Counted from the stretch's first letter, positions 1 to 8,529 are shown. The stretch is 64,000 nt of DNA from Streptomyces sp. C10-9-1 (GCF_024497955.1 NZ_JANHKP010000002.1:372001-436000), one strand, 5' to 3'. The notes: generated by a model from the letters alone, not told the origin. Numbers and translations: made by a program.

Positions 1-915
1 CAGCCGGGGACGCCCGGGAGGCTTGGGCCCGTCGGCGAGGGCGATCACGGAGGGGGAGCCGCCGCGGCTGCGGGCGCCGGCCTCGGCCAGGCTCCGGATG
101 CCGGCGTTGGTGCCGTGGGCGTCGACCGTCACCTCCGCGCCCGCGCAGTCCTGCTCGTAGCGCTTCGCGAGTTCGGCGAGCACCGGTTCGAAGGCCGTGG
201 AGCCGGTGAGGGTGAGGGTGCCCCGCGCGCAGCCCATGGGTGGACGGTTGTCGCCGCGGGTGACGATGATCGCGGCCAGGGCGACCACGCAGACCGTCAG
301 CAGCACGGTCACCAGGCGCGCCGCCCGGCTGAAGAGCGGCAGCCGCTCGTCGGTGGGGACGGCCCGGTTGGGTGTGACGTCGCCGTCCCGGATGCCGCCG
401 GTCACCGTGACCGGGCTGCCGACCGGCCCGCCGGTGAGCAGCACCAGCAGCTTGAAGTGCTGCCCCTGGTTCAGTGGCACCCGGGGCAGATGAATCGTTC
501 CTTCGCTGTGGCGCATCCCGGCGGCGGCCGTGAAGTGGTCCATCAGGTGGTCCGCCCCCGGAGGCTGGGTCACCGCGATGGCGCGGACCGTCCGCCCGGT
601 GAACTCCGCCGTCAGGCCGTGGACCTCGCGCCCGGTGTAGTCGGCGTCCGCGATCGACTGGGAGCCGTCGTTCTCGACGCGCAGCAGCACCAGTGTGGCG
701 TCCGACATCTCCGGGGCCTCGTTGAACAGCCCCAGGCGGAAGTTGGGCCGCCCGGAGCGCACACTGCTGCCGATCGGGGTGTCCATCTGCACCCGGTAGC
801 CGATGCGGCGGCGGCGCGGCACCCGCCGCTCGTACCAGAGCACCCCGACGGAGACGAGCACACCGAGCAGCGCCGTGGCCACGGCGACGGTGTTCTCGGG
901 ATTCAGCCACTCCAC
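1..915 (-). CDS. Membrane-tethered PstS-like substrate-binding protein (partial, C-terminus outside window)
   Basis: The frame read on the minus strand from a GTG at 915 is open to the window edge (305 codons seen). It opens with a hydrophobic segment at about residues 6-25, followed by an Arg-rich turn and a soluble beta-rich region. A second membrane segment lies near residues 205-225. After it comes a stretch GTLTLTGSTAFEPVLAELAK that looks like the start of a PstS/phosphate-type periplasmic binding fold, where GSTAF would contact the anion. So the binding domain appears to be held outside the cell by two membrane anchors instead of a lipid. The family call rests on this short motif. The ligand is unknown, and no pstCAB genes are visible in the window. 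The GTG has no clear ribosome site; the only in-frame upstream alternative is a TTG. Confidence 0.7.
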   Translation of the reverse strand, partial: MEWLNPENTVAVATALLGVLVSVGVLWYERRVPRRRRIGYRVQMDTPIGSSVRSGRPNFRLGLFNEAPEMSDATLVLLRVENDGSQSIADADYTGREVHGLTAEFTGRTVRAIAVTQPPGADHLMDHFTAAAGMRHSEGTIHLPRVPLNQGQHFKLLVLLTGGPVGSPVTVTGGIRDGDVTPNRAVPTDERLPLFSRAARLVTVLLTVCVVALAAIIVTRGDNRPPMGCARGTLTLTGSTAFEPVLAELAKRYEQDCAGAEVTVDAHGTNAGIRSLAEAGARSRGGSPSVIALADGPKPPGRPRL

Positions 916-1185
916 GACGCCACGGTAGGGCGGCCCGATGGCCGGATGTCGGCCCAACGGCGGTGATGTCAGGGGAAGTTCGCTCTGTGTTCAGCGTGGG
1001 GGCGGGCCGCTCCCGTAGCCGCCCGCCCGTCCTCGCGGACCGGCCGTGCCCGGGAGGCCCGGGACGCGCCCGGGGCACCCGCCGCTCGGGTCCGCTCCCC
1101 CGCCCCACCTGAACGGCCCGGCCCCGCGCCGCGTATGGAAGGGACGAGACCCGAGACCGTACGAGACGACCACCTGGGGCCGCGG

Positions 1186-2547
1186 ATGAGGCACGCACGA
1201 CGGAAACTGCGCCGGCTGGTGCGGCTGGCCGCCGCCTGCGGGCTGGTGTGCGGCGGGCTGATGACCTCCGGGGCGTTCGCGGGGGAGGACCCCGGCGGCG
1301 CCCGCACGGCGGCGGTCGCCGCGGGGGACCTGGTCGCCCGGCTGGGCACCGACCGGACCGCCGGGAGCTGGACCACGGCCGACGGGCGCACCGTGGTGGC
1401 GGTCACCGACCGGGACGCGGCCGCCGAGGTGCGGGCGGCCGGAGCCGACCCCAAGGTGGTGCGGCACAGCACCGACCGGCTGCTGGCCGCCGCGGAATCC
1501 CTGCGGGAGGCGCCGCGGGTGCCGGGGACGGCCTGGTCCGTGGACTACCGGACCAACGAGGTGCGCGTCCGGGCGGACAGCACGGTCTCCGCGGACGACT
1601 GGTCCCGGATGACGGAGCTCGCCGAGTCGATCGGCGGCTTCGTCCGGATGGAGCGGACCCGGGGCGCCTTCACCACGCGGGTGGACGGGGCCTCCTCGAT
1701 CATCGGCGACCAGCGGCGCTGCTCCGCCGGGTTCAACGTCACCGACGGCCGCGGGGCCTTCATCCTCACGGCCGGGCACTGCGGCCCGGAGGGCACCGCC
1801 TGGTTCCGCGGCGGGGGCCGGGGGCTCGGCCTGCTCGGGACGACGACCGCCTCGGCCTTCCCCGGCTCCGACTACTCCCTGGTCCGCTACGAGGACGAGG
1901 ACGCCGCGAGCCTGACCAACACGGTCGCGATCGGCGGCGGCCGGGGCGTGCGCATCATCGGCATCGCCGATCCCGTGGTCGGTGCCCAGGTGTTCCGCAG
2001 CGGCAGCACCACCGGGTTCCGCACGGGGCGGGTGACGGCCGTGAACGCGACCGTCAACTACCCGGAGGGCACCGTCTCCGGACTGATCGAGACCACCGTC
2101 TGCGCCGAGCCCGGCGACAGCGGGGGGCCGCTCTTCTCGGAGGGGCTGGCACTCGGGGTGACCTCGGGCGGCGACGGCGACTGCAGCACCGGCGGCACGA
2201 CCTACTTCCAGCCCGTGACGGACGCGCTCCGGGCGCTGGGCATGCGGATGGCGGGCATCACCGCCCCGGCGCCGCCCGGCGGCGAGCCCGGTACGGAGGC
2301 GGGGGCGGTCCCGGCGCCCGGTGCCCCGCCCGCGGGCGCCACCGGGGGAGCGTCCCTTCCCGGGGCCGAGATCCCGCCCGGGCCGGGCGAGGGCCGCCGG
2401 GTCACCAGCATCGTGAAGTTCGACGACCCGGGCCTCGGGCTCGGCGTGATCGGCGCGAGCCTCGGCCTGCTGGTGGCCGCCCGCTGGATCGGTGCCGCGC
2501 AGGACCGCAGGAACTTCCGGAACTTCCAGTCGGCCAGCTGGGGGTGA
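1186..2547 (+). CDS. Trypsin-like (S1/streptogrisin-type) serine protease with C-terminal membrane anchor
   Basis: Protein of 453 residues. An Arg-rich n-region and hydrophobic core (residues 1-30) form a signal peptide; this ATG is preferred to the ATG at 1135 because it places the signal at the N-terminus. A pro-region of about 100 residues follows. The chymotrypsin-fold domain has H198 (LTAGHC), D229 (GSDYSLV) and S312 (GDSGGP), so it should be active. It includes paired cysteines typical of streptogrisins. After the protease domain comes a Pro/Gly/Ala-rich linker (about residues 360-405), then a hydrophobic helix near 420-440 and a short basic tail. Most streptogrisins are freely secreted; the C-terminal helix suggests this one stays on the membrane outer face. 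Substrate unknown. Confidence 0.88.
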   Translation: MRHARRKLRRLVRLAAACGLVCGGLMTSGAFAGEDPGGARTAAVAAGDLVARLGTDRTAGSWTTADGRTVVAVTDRDAAAEVRAAGADPKVVRHSTDRLLAAAESLREAPRVPGTAWSVDYRTNEVRVRADSTVSADDWSRMTELAESIGGFVRMERTRGAFTTRVDGASSIIGDQRRCSAGFNVTDGRGAFILTAGHCGPEGTAWFRGGGRGLGLLGTTTASAFPGSDYSLVRYEDEDAASLTNTVAIGGGRGVRIIGIADPVVGAQVFRSGSTTGFRTGRVTAVNATVNYPEGTVSGLIETTVCAEPGDSGGPLFSEGLALGVTSGGDGDCSTGGTTYFQPVTDALRALGMRMAGITAPAPPGGEPGTEAGAVPAPGAPPAGATGGASLPGAEIPPGPGEGRRVTSIVKFDDPGLGLGVIGASLGLLVAARWIGAAQDRRNFRNFQSASWG

Positions 2548-2596
2548 GCCCCGGCTGGACGCGGGCGGGGGCGTGCCGGGACGGGCGCGGCCCCGG

Positions 2597-2626
2597 CGCC
2601 GTCCGTCCCGGTCGGGACGGACGGCG
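2597..2626 (+). terminator. GC-rich hairpin downstream of the S1 protease
   Basis: Perfect 14-bp arms (2597-2610 and 2613-2626) with a two-base formal loop; in practice the top pairs open. It lies 50 bases after the protease stop codon and has no T-tract, as is usual in Streptomyces. Confidence 0.65.
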
Positions 2627-2694
2627 GCAGGAGGGGAGGCCGGGGTCCTACGGGGAGGGGCCCCGGCCGCCCCCTCCGCCGTCCCGGGAGGGGC

Positions 2695-2736
2695 CCGGAC
2701 CGGCGCCGGAGGGCGCTTCCCCCGGCGCCGGTCCGG
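2695..2736 (+). terminator. Second hairpin in the protease-aminotransferase gap
   Basis: Perfect 15-bp arms (2695-2709 and 2722-2736) around a 12-base loop. It probably backs up the hairpin at 2597. Confidence 0.55.
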
Positions 2737-2759
2737 CCCCCCCGTCCGTCCTGTCCGTC

Positions 2760-2786
2760 CCGTCCGTCCGGGCCCCGGACGGACGG
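2760..2786 (+). terminator. Third hairpin in the protease-aminotransferase gap
   Basis: Perfect 12-bp arms (2760-2771 and 2775-2786), loop GCC, built from the same GTCCGTCC word as the first hairpin. Confidence 0.5.
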
Positions 2787-2904
2787 CGCCGTGCGCCGGA
2801 CGGGCCCTGGCGGTGCCCCGGCGCGACACCCTGCCGAGATCAGGCCCGGAGTCCATACAGGGTGGCCATGTCGACCGCCCCCGGACACTTCCTACGCTGG
2901 CCGC

Positions 2905-4260
2905 ATGACCCCTCATGCCGATCCGCAGACCGGCGCCGCCGTCAAGGCCGCCGACCGCGCGCACGTGTTCCACTCCTGGTCAGCCCAGGGCCTGATCGAC
3001 CCGCTCGCCGTCGCCGGCGCCGAGGGGGCGTACTTCTGGGACTACGACGGGAACCGCTACCTCGACTTCACCAGCGGTCTCGTCTACACCAACATCGGGT
3101 ACCAGCACCCCAGGGTGGTGGCCGCGATCCAGGAGCAGGCCGGCAGGCTCGCCACCTTCGCCCCCGCCTTCGCCGTCCAGGCGCGCTCCGAGGCCGCCCG
3201 GCTGATCGCCGAGCGCACCCCCGGGGACCTGGACCGGATCTTCTTCACCAACGGCGGTGCCGAGGCGGTCGAGCACGCCATCCGCATGGCCCGGCTGCAC
3301 ACCGGCCGTCCGAAGGTGATGTCCGCCTACCGCTCGTACCACGGCGGCACCGCCACCGCCATCAACATCACCGGCGACCCGCGCCGCTGGGCCAGCGACA
3401 GCGGCACCGCGGGCGTGGTCCACTTCTGGGGCCCCTTCCCCTACCGCTCCGCCTTCTACGCGGCGGACGAGGACCAGGAGTGCGCCCGCGCCCTGGCCCA
3501 CCTGGAGGAGACCATCGCCTTCGAGGGCCCGGGGACCATCGCCGCGATCATCCTGGAGACGATCCCCGGCACCGCGGGCATCATGGTCCCGCCGCCGGGC
3601 TACCTCGCGGGCGTACGCGAGATCTGCGACCGCCACGGCATCGTCCTCGTCCTCGACGAGGTCATGGCCGGGTTCGGGCGCACCGGCCGGTGGTTCGCGG
3701 CCGAGCACTTCGGCGTCGTGCCGGACCTGATGACCTTCGCCAAGGGAGTCAACTCCGGTTACGTCCCGCTCGGCGGGGTGGCCATCTCCGACCGGATCGC
3801 CGCCACCTTCGAGCGTCGGCCCTACCCCGGCGGCCTCACCTACTCCGGTCACCCGCTGGCCTGCGCGGCCGCCGTGGCCACCATCGAGGCGATGGAGGAG
3901 GAGAAGGTCGTCGAGAACGCGGCCGCCCTCGGCGAGACCGTCGTCGGCCCCGCCCTGCGGGCCCTGGCCGAGCGCCACCCCTCGGTCGGGGAGGTGCGCG
4001 GCACCGGCATGTTCTGGGCGCTCGACCTGGTGCGCGATCGCGCCACCCGCGAGCCCCTGGTGCCGTACAACGCCTCGGGGGAGGCGAACGCGCCGATGGC
4101 GGCGTTCGCGGCGGCCTGCAAGCGCGGCGGTCTGTGGCCCTTCGTGAACATGAACCGCACCCATGTGGTCCCGCCCTGCAACGTCACCGAGGCCGAGCTC
4201 AAGGAGGGCTTCGCGGCCCTCGACGCGGCGCTCTCGGTCGCCGACGAGCACACGGTGTGA
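2905..4260 (+). CDS. PLP-dependent class III aminotransferase (aspartate aminotransferase-fold family)
   Basis: Protein of 451 residues covering the full length of class III (omega-amino acid:pyruvate/GABA-type) aminotransferases. D251 in LVLDEVMAGFGRTG would bind the PLP pyridine nitrogen, and K280 in TFAKGVNSGY would form the Schiff base. FTNGGAEAVEHAIRMAR near residue 110 is the phosphate-binding turn. The amino donor cannot be read from sequence; close relatives act on beta-alanine, GABA or taurine-like omega-amines. A FadR-type GntR regulator lies 700 bases downstream and is a plausible but unproven controller. The ATG has no Shine-Dalgarno sequence but a TACGCT box six bases upstream, so the mRNA may be leaderless. 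Confidence 0.9.
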   Translation: MTPHADPQTGAAVKAADRAHVFHSWSAQGLIDPLAVAGAEGAYFWDYDGNRYLDFTSGLVYTNIGYQHPRVVAAIQEQAGRLATFAPAFAVQARSEAARLIAERTPGDLDRIFFTNGGAEAVEHAIRMARLHTGRPKVMSAYRSYHGGTATAINITGDPRRWASDSGTAGVVHFWGPFPYRSAFYAADEDQECARALAHLEETIAFEGPGTIAAIILETIPGTAGIMVPPPGYLAGVREICDRHGIVLVLDEVMAGFGRTGRWFAAEHFGVVPDLMTFAKGVNSGYVPLGGVAISDRIAATFERRPYPGGLTYSGHPLACAAAVATIEAMEEEKVVENAAALGETVVGPALRALAERHPSVGEVRGTGMFWALDLVRDRATREPLVPYNASGEANAPMAAFAAACKRGGLWPFVNMNRTHVVPPCNVTEAELKEGFAALDAALSVADEHTV

Positions 4261-4343
4261 CGGGCGGCGGCCGAGCGGCCCGTGCCCCGGTGCTCCGGGC
4301 ACCGGCGCGCGGGCACCCGGCCGCAGGGCCGTGACCGCGGCCC

Positions 4344-4385
4344 GACGGGTGCTGCCGGTCGTGACCACGACCGGCAGCACCCGTC
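4344..4385. terminator. Bidirectional hairpin terminator
   Basis: Perfect 20-bp inverted repeat (4344-4363 and 4366-4385) between the convergent aminotransferase (+) and the hypothetical gene at 4412 (-). It should stop transcription from both sides. Confidence 0.8.
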
Positions 4386-4411
4386 GCCCCGCCCCCGGGG
4401 CTCCCGGGTGC

Positions 4412-4864
4412 TCACGCCCCGCGCTCCACCTCCAGGTACCGGCGCCCCCCGGGACCGCGATAGAGCAGCGCCTCCCAGCCGAGGCCGGTGAGCACCCGCG
4501 CGCAGCCCCTGAGCCGGGCCTCCGCCTCGTGCGCCGCCCCGCTGCCGGGCGGCCCGAGCCATTCCACCCGCACCGTGCCCGGCCGCCCGCCCTCCGCGAC
4601 GCGGTAGCCCGTCGCGGTGCGCGCCCCGTCCGGGGCGGAGGCCGAGGGGGGCAGCCCGGAGGCCTCCAGCGCCAGGGAGACGGCGCGGACCGCACGGTGC
4701 ACCTCCCACGGCGCGGGCACCGCCTCCGGGTCGGCGGCGGTGGGCGAGGTCACCCGCCGGATCGCCAGCAGCGCCTCGAACGCCGCCCGCACCTCCGCCG
4801 CCCGGCCGGGGGCGTCCGCGGGGCCCGCCCCGTCACCGCTCGCGGGCTCGAAAGCATCCGTCAC
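4412..4864 (-). CDS. Conserved hypothetical protein, 150 residues
   Basis: I do not recognise a family. The GTG at 4864 is chosen because GGGAGAG lies seven bases upstream; an ATG 15 codons earlier has no ribosome site. The protein begins with an acidic, Gly/Ala/Pro-rich segment of about 25 residues. A compact alpha/beta part follows, including TGYRVAEGG, VRVEWLGPPG and a C-terminal LYRGPGGRRYLEVERG that looks like paired beta strands. No signal peptide, membrane segment or cysteine motif is seen, so it is probably cytosolic. It is divergent from the GntR gene with about 100 bases between the starts. Codon bias is normal for the region, supporting a real gene. Confidence 0.7.
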   Translation of the reverse strand: MTDAFEPASGDGAGPADAPGRAAEVRAAFEALLAIRRVTSPTAADPEAVPAPWEVHRAVRAVSLALEASGLPPSASAPDGARTATGYRVAEGGRPGTVRVEWLGPPGSGAAHEAEARLRGCARVLTGLGWEALLYRGPGGRRYLEVERGA

Positions 4865-4962
4865 GCGTGCCTCTCCCTTCCCCTGCGGACCACACGTCCC
4901 AGAACTCACTCGTCCGGCCCTGGCCTATCGTGTCCGGGACCGAAGCAGAGGAGAAGCCCACG

Positions 4963-5736
4963 ATGCCCGGCAACGGCTACGGCAGCGGCGGCAGCGCCGT
5001 CACACGCAGCACCCTGCGGCAGCAGATCGCGGACGCGCTGCGGGACGAGGTGCTGGCCGGGCGCCTGGCCCCCGGGCAGGGGTTCACCGTCAAGCACATC
5101 GCCGACCAGTACGGCGTCTCCACCACCCCGGTGCGCGAGGCACTCGTCGACCTCAGCGCCCAGGGGCTGCTCGAATCCGACCAGCACCGGGGCTTCCGGG
5201 TCCACCGCTTCACGGTGGAAGACTTCCGCACCATGGTCCACGCCCGCGCCCTGGTCGTGGACGGCATCTTCCGCGGCGGCTCCGGGCGCCCCGCCGCCTC
5301 CTTCGACGTGCGGGCCCTGACCTCGGTGCGCCGCCGGGCCGAGGAAGCCGCCCGCGCCGCCCGCGCCGGCGACCTGGACGTCCTCATCGGCTACGACCTG
5401 CGGTTCTGGCGGGAACTCGCGGAGGCCGTCGGCAACCCCTACATCGCGGACTTCCTCCACCGGCTCCGCGTCCAGGCCTGGGTCTTCGCCGTGCCCCGGC
5501 TGCGCCCCGACCCCCGTGCGGCCCGCTGGCTGTGGGGCGGGCACGAGCACCTGGTGGACGCCGCCACCCGGGGCGACGCCGAGGCCGTGCGCGCCGAGAT
5601 CCGCTCCTGCGACGCTCAGGCGCTGGCCTGGGCGGACCACCTGGACGGAGCCTCCCGCACCCCCTCCGCCACCCCCGGCACCGCGCCGCCCGACCGCGCC
5701 GGGCCGGGGCCGGGCGACCGGTCGGGGGCGGCATGA
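4963..5736 (+). CDS. GntR-family (FadR/FCD subfamily) transcriptional regulator
   Basis: Protein of 257 residues. The ATG is preceded by GAGGAGAAG at a good distance. The winged helix is at about residues 12-78, with ALRDEVLAGRLAPGQ, IADQYGVSTTPVREAL and LLESDQHRGFRV, the classic GntR signature. Residues 90-235 form an all-helical FCD effector domain (HARALVVDGIF, DLRFWRELAEAVGNPYIADFL with the metal/ligand-type D, N and H positions). A Ser/Thr/Pro-rich tail ends the protein. Its stop overlaps the start of the glycosyltransferase (ATGA at 5733), so the two are translationally coupled. That is unusual for a regulator and suggests they are controlled as one unit. Likely effector: a small carboxylate, not identified. 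Confidence 0.9.
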   Translation: MPGNGYGSGGSAVTRSTLRQQIADALRDEVLAGRLAPGQGFTVKHIADQYGVSTTPVREALVDLSAQGLLESDQHRGFRVHRFTVEDFRTMVHARALVVDGIFRGGSGRPAASFDVRALTSVRRRAEEAARAARAGDLDVLIGYDLRFWRELAEAVGNPYIADFLHRLRVQAWVFAVPRLRPDPRAARWLWGGHEHLVDAATRGDAEAVRAEIRSCDAQALAWADHLDGASRTPSATPGTAPPDRAGPGPGDRSGAA

Positions 5737-8231
5737 GCGCCGACCCGAGTGCGGTCGTCCCCGCTTCCGGCGCGGTCGGCCCGAGTGCGGTCGTCCCCGC
5801 TTCCGGCGCGGTCGACCTGAGTGTGGTCGTCCCCGCCTACAACGAGGAGGACCGCCTCGGCCCCACCCTCGACGCGATACGGGCGCACCTGCGCGCCGAC
5901 CCCGGGCGCTGGGGCGCCTGGGAGCTGATCGTCGTCGACGACGGCTCCACCGACGCCACGGCCAAGGTCGCCCAGGAGGCGGCCGCCGGGGACCCCCGCG
6001 TCCGGCTCGTCTCCTCGGGGGCCAACCGCGGCAAGGGCCACGCCCTGCGTGCCGGGGTCCTGGCCTCCCGCGGCCGCCGCGTGCTGATCACCGACGCCGA
6101 CCTTGCCACCCCCGTCGAGGAGCTGGACCGCCTCGACGGGGAGCTCGCGCACGGCGGCGCGGACGCGGCCATCGCCTCCCGCGCCCACCCCGGCTCCCGC
6201 ATCGAGGTCCGCCAGCGGAGGCTGCGCCAGTGGCTGGGCCGCGCGGGCAACCTGCTCATACGGCTGCTCGCCGTGCCCGGCATCCGGGACACCCAGTGCG
6301 GCTTCAAGCTCCTCGACGGCGACAAGGCCCGCGGCGCCTTCGCCGGGGCGCGCCTGCGCGGGTGGGGCGTCGACGTCGAGATCCTGCGCTTCTTCCACGT
6401 GCGGGGCTGGCGGGTCACCGAGGTCCCGGTGCGCTGGTCGCACGTCGAGGGGTCCAAGGTGCGGCCCGCGGACTACGGGCGGGTGCTGCTGGAGCTGCTG
6501 CTCCTGCGCCTCAGGGCCGTCACCCGCACCGAGCTGGCCGTCGCGGGCCTGTTCCTGCTGGCCTCCGTGCTGCTCTACCGGGGGCTCTGGGCCGACCTCG
6601 ACCACGGCTACCTCAGGGACGCGGGCCAGGACCAGAACCAGTGGGAGTGGTTCTTCGCCGTCACCGCGGACAACGTCGCGCACCTGCGCAATCCGCTGTT
6701 CACCACCCTCCAGAACCATCCCGACGGTGTGAACCTGATGGCCAACACGGCCATGCTCGGCCTGTCGGTGCCCCTCACCCCCGTCACCCTGCTGCTCGGC
6801 CCCACCGTCACCTGGGCCCTGGTGCTCACCCTCGGCCTCACCGCGACGGCCACCGCCTGGTACGCGCTGCTGGCGCGCCGGATCGCCCGCCACCGCTGGG
6901 CCGCCGCACTGGGCGGCGCCTTCGCCGCGTTCGCCCCGCCGATGGCCTCGCACGGCAACGCCCACCCCAACTTCCTCGTGCTGTTCATGATCCCGCTGAT
7001 CGTGGAGCGGGCCCTGCGGCTGTGCGAGGGCCGTGCCGTGGTGCGCGACGGCGTGGTGCTGGGGCTCTTCGCGGCGTACCAGGTGTTCCTGGGCGAGGAA
7101 CCGCTGCTGCTGGCCGCCATGGGCATGATGCTCTTCGCCGCCGCCTACGCGGTCGCCCGCCCGGACATCGCACGGGTGGCGTGGCGGCCCCTGCTGCGCG
7201 GGCTGGGGATCGCCCTGGGGGTCTGCCTGCCGCTGGTCGCCTTCCCCCTGGGCTGGCAGTTCTTCGGGCCGCAGAGCTACACCAGCGTCATGCACGGCGA
7301 CAACACCGCCAACAGCCCGCTCGCCCTGCTCAGCTTCGCCGGCCGCTCGCTGGCCGGGACGGACGCGGGGGCGGACCCGCTGGCCATGAACCGCACCGAG
7401 CAGAACGCCTTCTACGGCTGGCCCCTGGCCGCCCTGGCCACGGCGCTCGTGATCCGCCTGTGGCGCCACGCCCTGGTCAAGGCGCTGGCCTTCACGGCCG
7501 TGGCCGCGGCGGTGCTGTCCCTGGGCTCGGAGATCCGCCTGCCGTACACGGACCTGGAGGTCACCGGCCCCTGGCGGCTGCTGGCCCACCAGCCGCTGTT
7601 CGAGTCCGTGATCGAGTCGCGCACCGCGATGATCTGCGCACCGGTCCTCGGCATGCTGGTCGCCCTCGCGGCCGACCGGCTGGCAGCGCCCCGTCCGCGG
7701 GCCCACCGCGCCGCCGGGTACGCCGTGCTGGCGGCGGTGCTGGTCCCGGTGGTGCCCACGCCCTACCCGGTCAGGGAGCGGGCGGAGATCCCCGCCTTCG
7801 TCACCGAGGGCACCTACCGCTCCTACCTGGCCGACGGGGAGTCGCTGGTCACCGTTCCGCTCCCCGACCCGGCCGGCGCCGACGCCCTGTACTGGCAGTC
7901 CGCCACCGGCCTCGGCTTCCCGCTCGCCGGCGGCTACTTCAACGGGCCCTGGGGCCCCGACCGCATCGGCATCTACGGCGCCGTGCCGCGCCACACCTCC
8001 CATCTGCTCGGCGAGGTGCGCTCCACCGGCCGGGTGCCCGAACTCGGCCCCGGGTGGCAGGAGCAGGCCCGCGCCGACCTGGAGTCCTGGCGGGCCGGGG
8101 TGGTGGTGCTGGCGCCCCAGCACCACGGCGAGGCGCTCTACGAGACGGTCAACCGGCTCCTCGGGAAGCAGGGTGAGCGGGTGGGCGGCGTGTGGGTATG
8201 GGACGTGGGAGAGGACGACGGGGCGCGGTGA
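5733..8231 (+). CDS. Family 2 glycosyltransferase (dolichyl/polyprenyl-phosphate hexose synthase type) fused to a polytopic membrane domain
   Basis: Protein of 832 residues. After a repetitive N-terminus, residues 32-255 form a GT-A domain of the dolichyl-phosphate glucose/mannose synthase type: VVVPAYNEED, D69-D70 in VVDDGSTD, the metal-binding D121-A-D123, and TQCGFKLLDGD. From about residue 266 to 695 there are around ten membrane helices resembling a GT-C or YfhO-like membrane domain. It carries QDQNQWEWFF and HGNAHPN loops. A soluble extracytoplasmic end follows (695-832). One model is that the GT2 part loads a sugar on polyprenyl phosphate and the membrane part uses it, but this is inference. 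The start overlaps the GntR stop. The N-terminus contains a 12-residue tandem repeat. Confidence 0.87.
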   Translation: MSADPSAVVPASGAVGPSAVVPASGAVDLSVVVPAYNEEDRLGPTLDAIRAHLRADPGRWGAWELIVVDDGSTDATAKVAQEAAAGDPRVRLVSSGANRGKGHALRAGVLASRGRRVLITDADLATPVEELDRLDGELAHGGADAAIASRAHPGSRIEVRQRRLRQWLGRAGNLLIRLLAVPGIRDTQCGFKLLDGDKARGAFAGARLRGWGVDVEILRFFHVRGWRVTEVPVRWSHVEGSKVRPADYGRVLLELLLLRLRAVTRTELAVAGLFLLASVLLYRGLWADLDHGYLRDAGQDQNQWEWFFAVTADNVAHLRNPLFTTLQNHPDGVNLMANTAMLGLSVPLTPVTLLLGPTVTWALVLTLGLTATATAWYALLARRIARHRWAAALGGAFAAFAPPMASHGNAHPNFLVLFMIPLIVERALRLCEGRAVVRDGVVLGLFAAYQVFLGEEPLLLAAMGMMLFAAAYAVARPDIARVAWRPLLRGLGIALGVCLPLVAFPLGWQFFGPQSYTSVMHGDNTANSPLALLSFAGRSLAGTDAGADPLAMNRTEQNAFYGWPLAALATALVIRLWRHALVKALAFTAVAAAVLSLGSEIRLPYTDLEVTGPWRLLAHQPLFESVIESRTAMICAPVLGMLVALAADRLAAPRPRAHRAAGYAVLAAVLVPVVPTPYPVRERAEIPAFVTEGTYRSYLADGESLVTVPLPDPAGADALYWQSATGLGFPLAGGYFNGPWGPDRIGIYGAVPRHTSHLLGEVRSTGRVPELGPGWQEQARADLESWRAGVVVLAPQHHGEALYETVNRLLGKQGERVGGVWVWDVGEDDGAR
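5744..5837 (+). repeat. 36-bp in-frame tandem repeat in the glycosyltransferase N-terminus
   Basis: Two near-identical 36-bp units (5744-5779 and 5780-5815, one difference at the end) and a diverged partial third copy (5816-5837). The third copy is the native start of the GT2 fold (LSVVVPA). Each unit adds the 12 residues PSAVVPASGAVG. It looks like a recent duplication of the coding start of the domain. Confidence 0.85.
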
Positions 8232-8354
8232 CCGCCCTCTACGCCGCGCACACCCCCGGTACTAGGCTGTTCCGTCCACCGCCGCCCGCGCCGGACCAGC
8301 CGTCCGGCCGGGCGTCCCGACCCACCACCCGACCCGACCCCAGGACCCCGCCCC

Positions 8355-8395
8355 AGGACCGTGACCCAGGAACCGTGACCCAGGAACCGTGACCC
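8355..8395 (+). repeat. 14-bp tandem repeat, about 2.9 copies
   Basis: Units at 8355-8367 (one base short), 8368-8381 and 8382-8395, built on AGGAACCGTGACCC. It lies in the gap between the glycosyltransferase and the next gene (8232-8529), which is otherwise low-complexity C-rich sequence with no gene seen. Confidence 0.8.
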
Positions 8396-8529
8396 GGCAC
8401 CCGCGGGCCGGGACCGGCAGCCCCGGCCCGCCGCCCGCCGTACCGGCCCCGTTCGGCGGCAGCACGGCCCGGACCGCACCGCACGCACCGAACGACCCCC
8501 TTCCCGAACCGCTGAGAGCGAGCCTTCCC

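Larger units (their letters stand above)
2548..2904. other. Intergenic region with three consecutive strong hairpins
   Basis: Non-coding stretch between the protease and the aminotransferase. It holds three hairpins (2597-2626, 2695-2736, 2760-2786) and repeated GTCCGTCC words. The last 30 bases carry a possible leaderless promoter: TACGCT at 2893-2898, six bases before the ATG at 2905. No convincing gene is seen. Confidence 0.6.

Noticed and set aside
1248..4334. A 1028-codon frame across the protease and aminotransferase.
   Set aside because: Arg/Gly-rich shadow of two well-supported genes in other frames.
8355..8395. 14-bp tandem repeat as a start of a CRISPR array.
   Set aside because: Units are directly adjacent without spacers and there are fewer than three copies.
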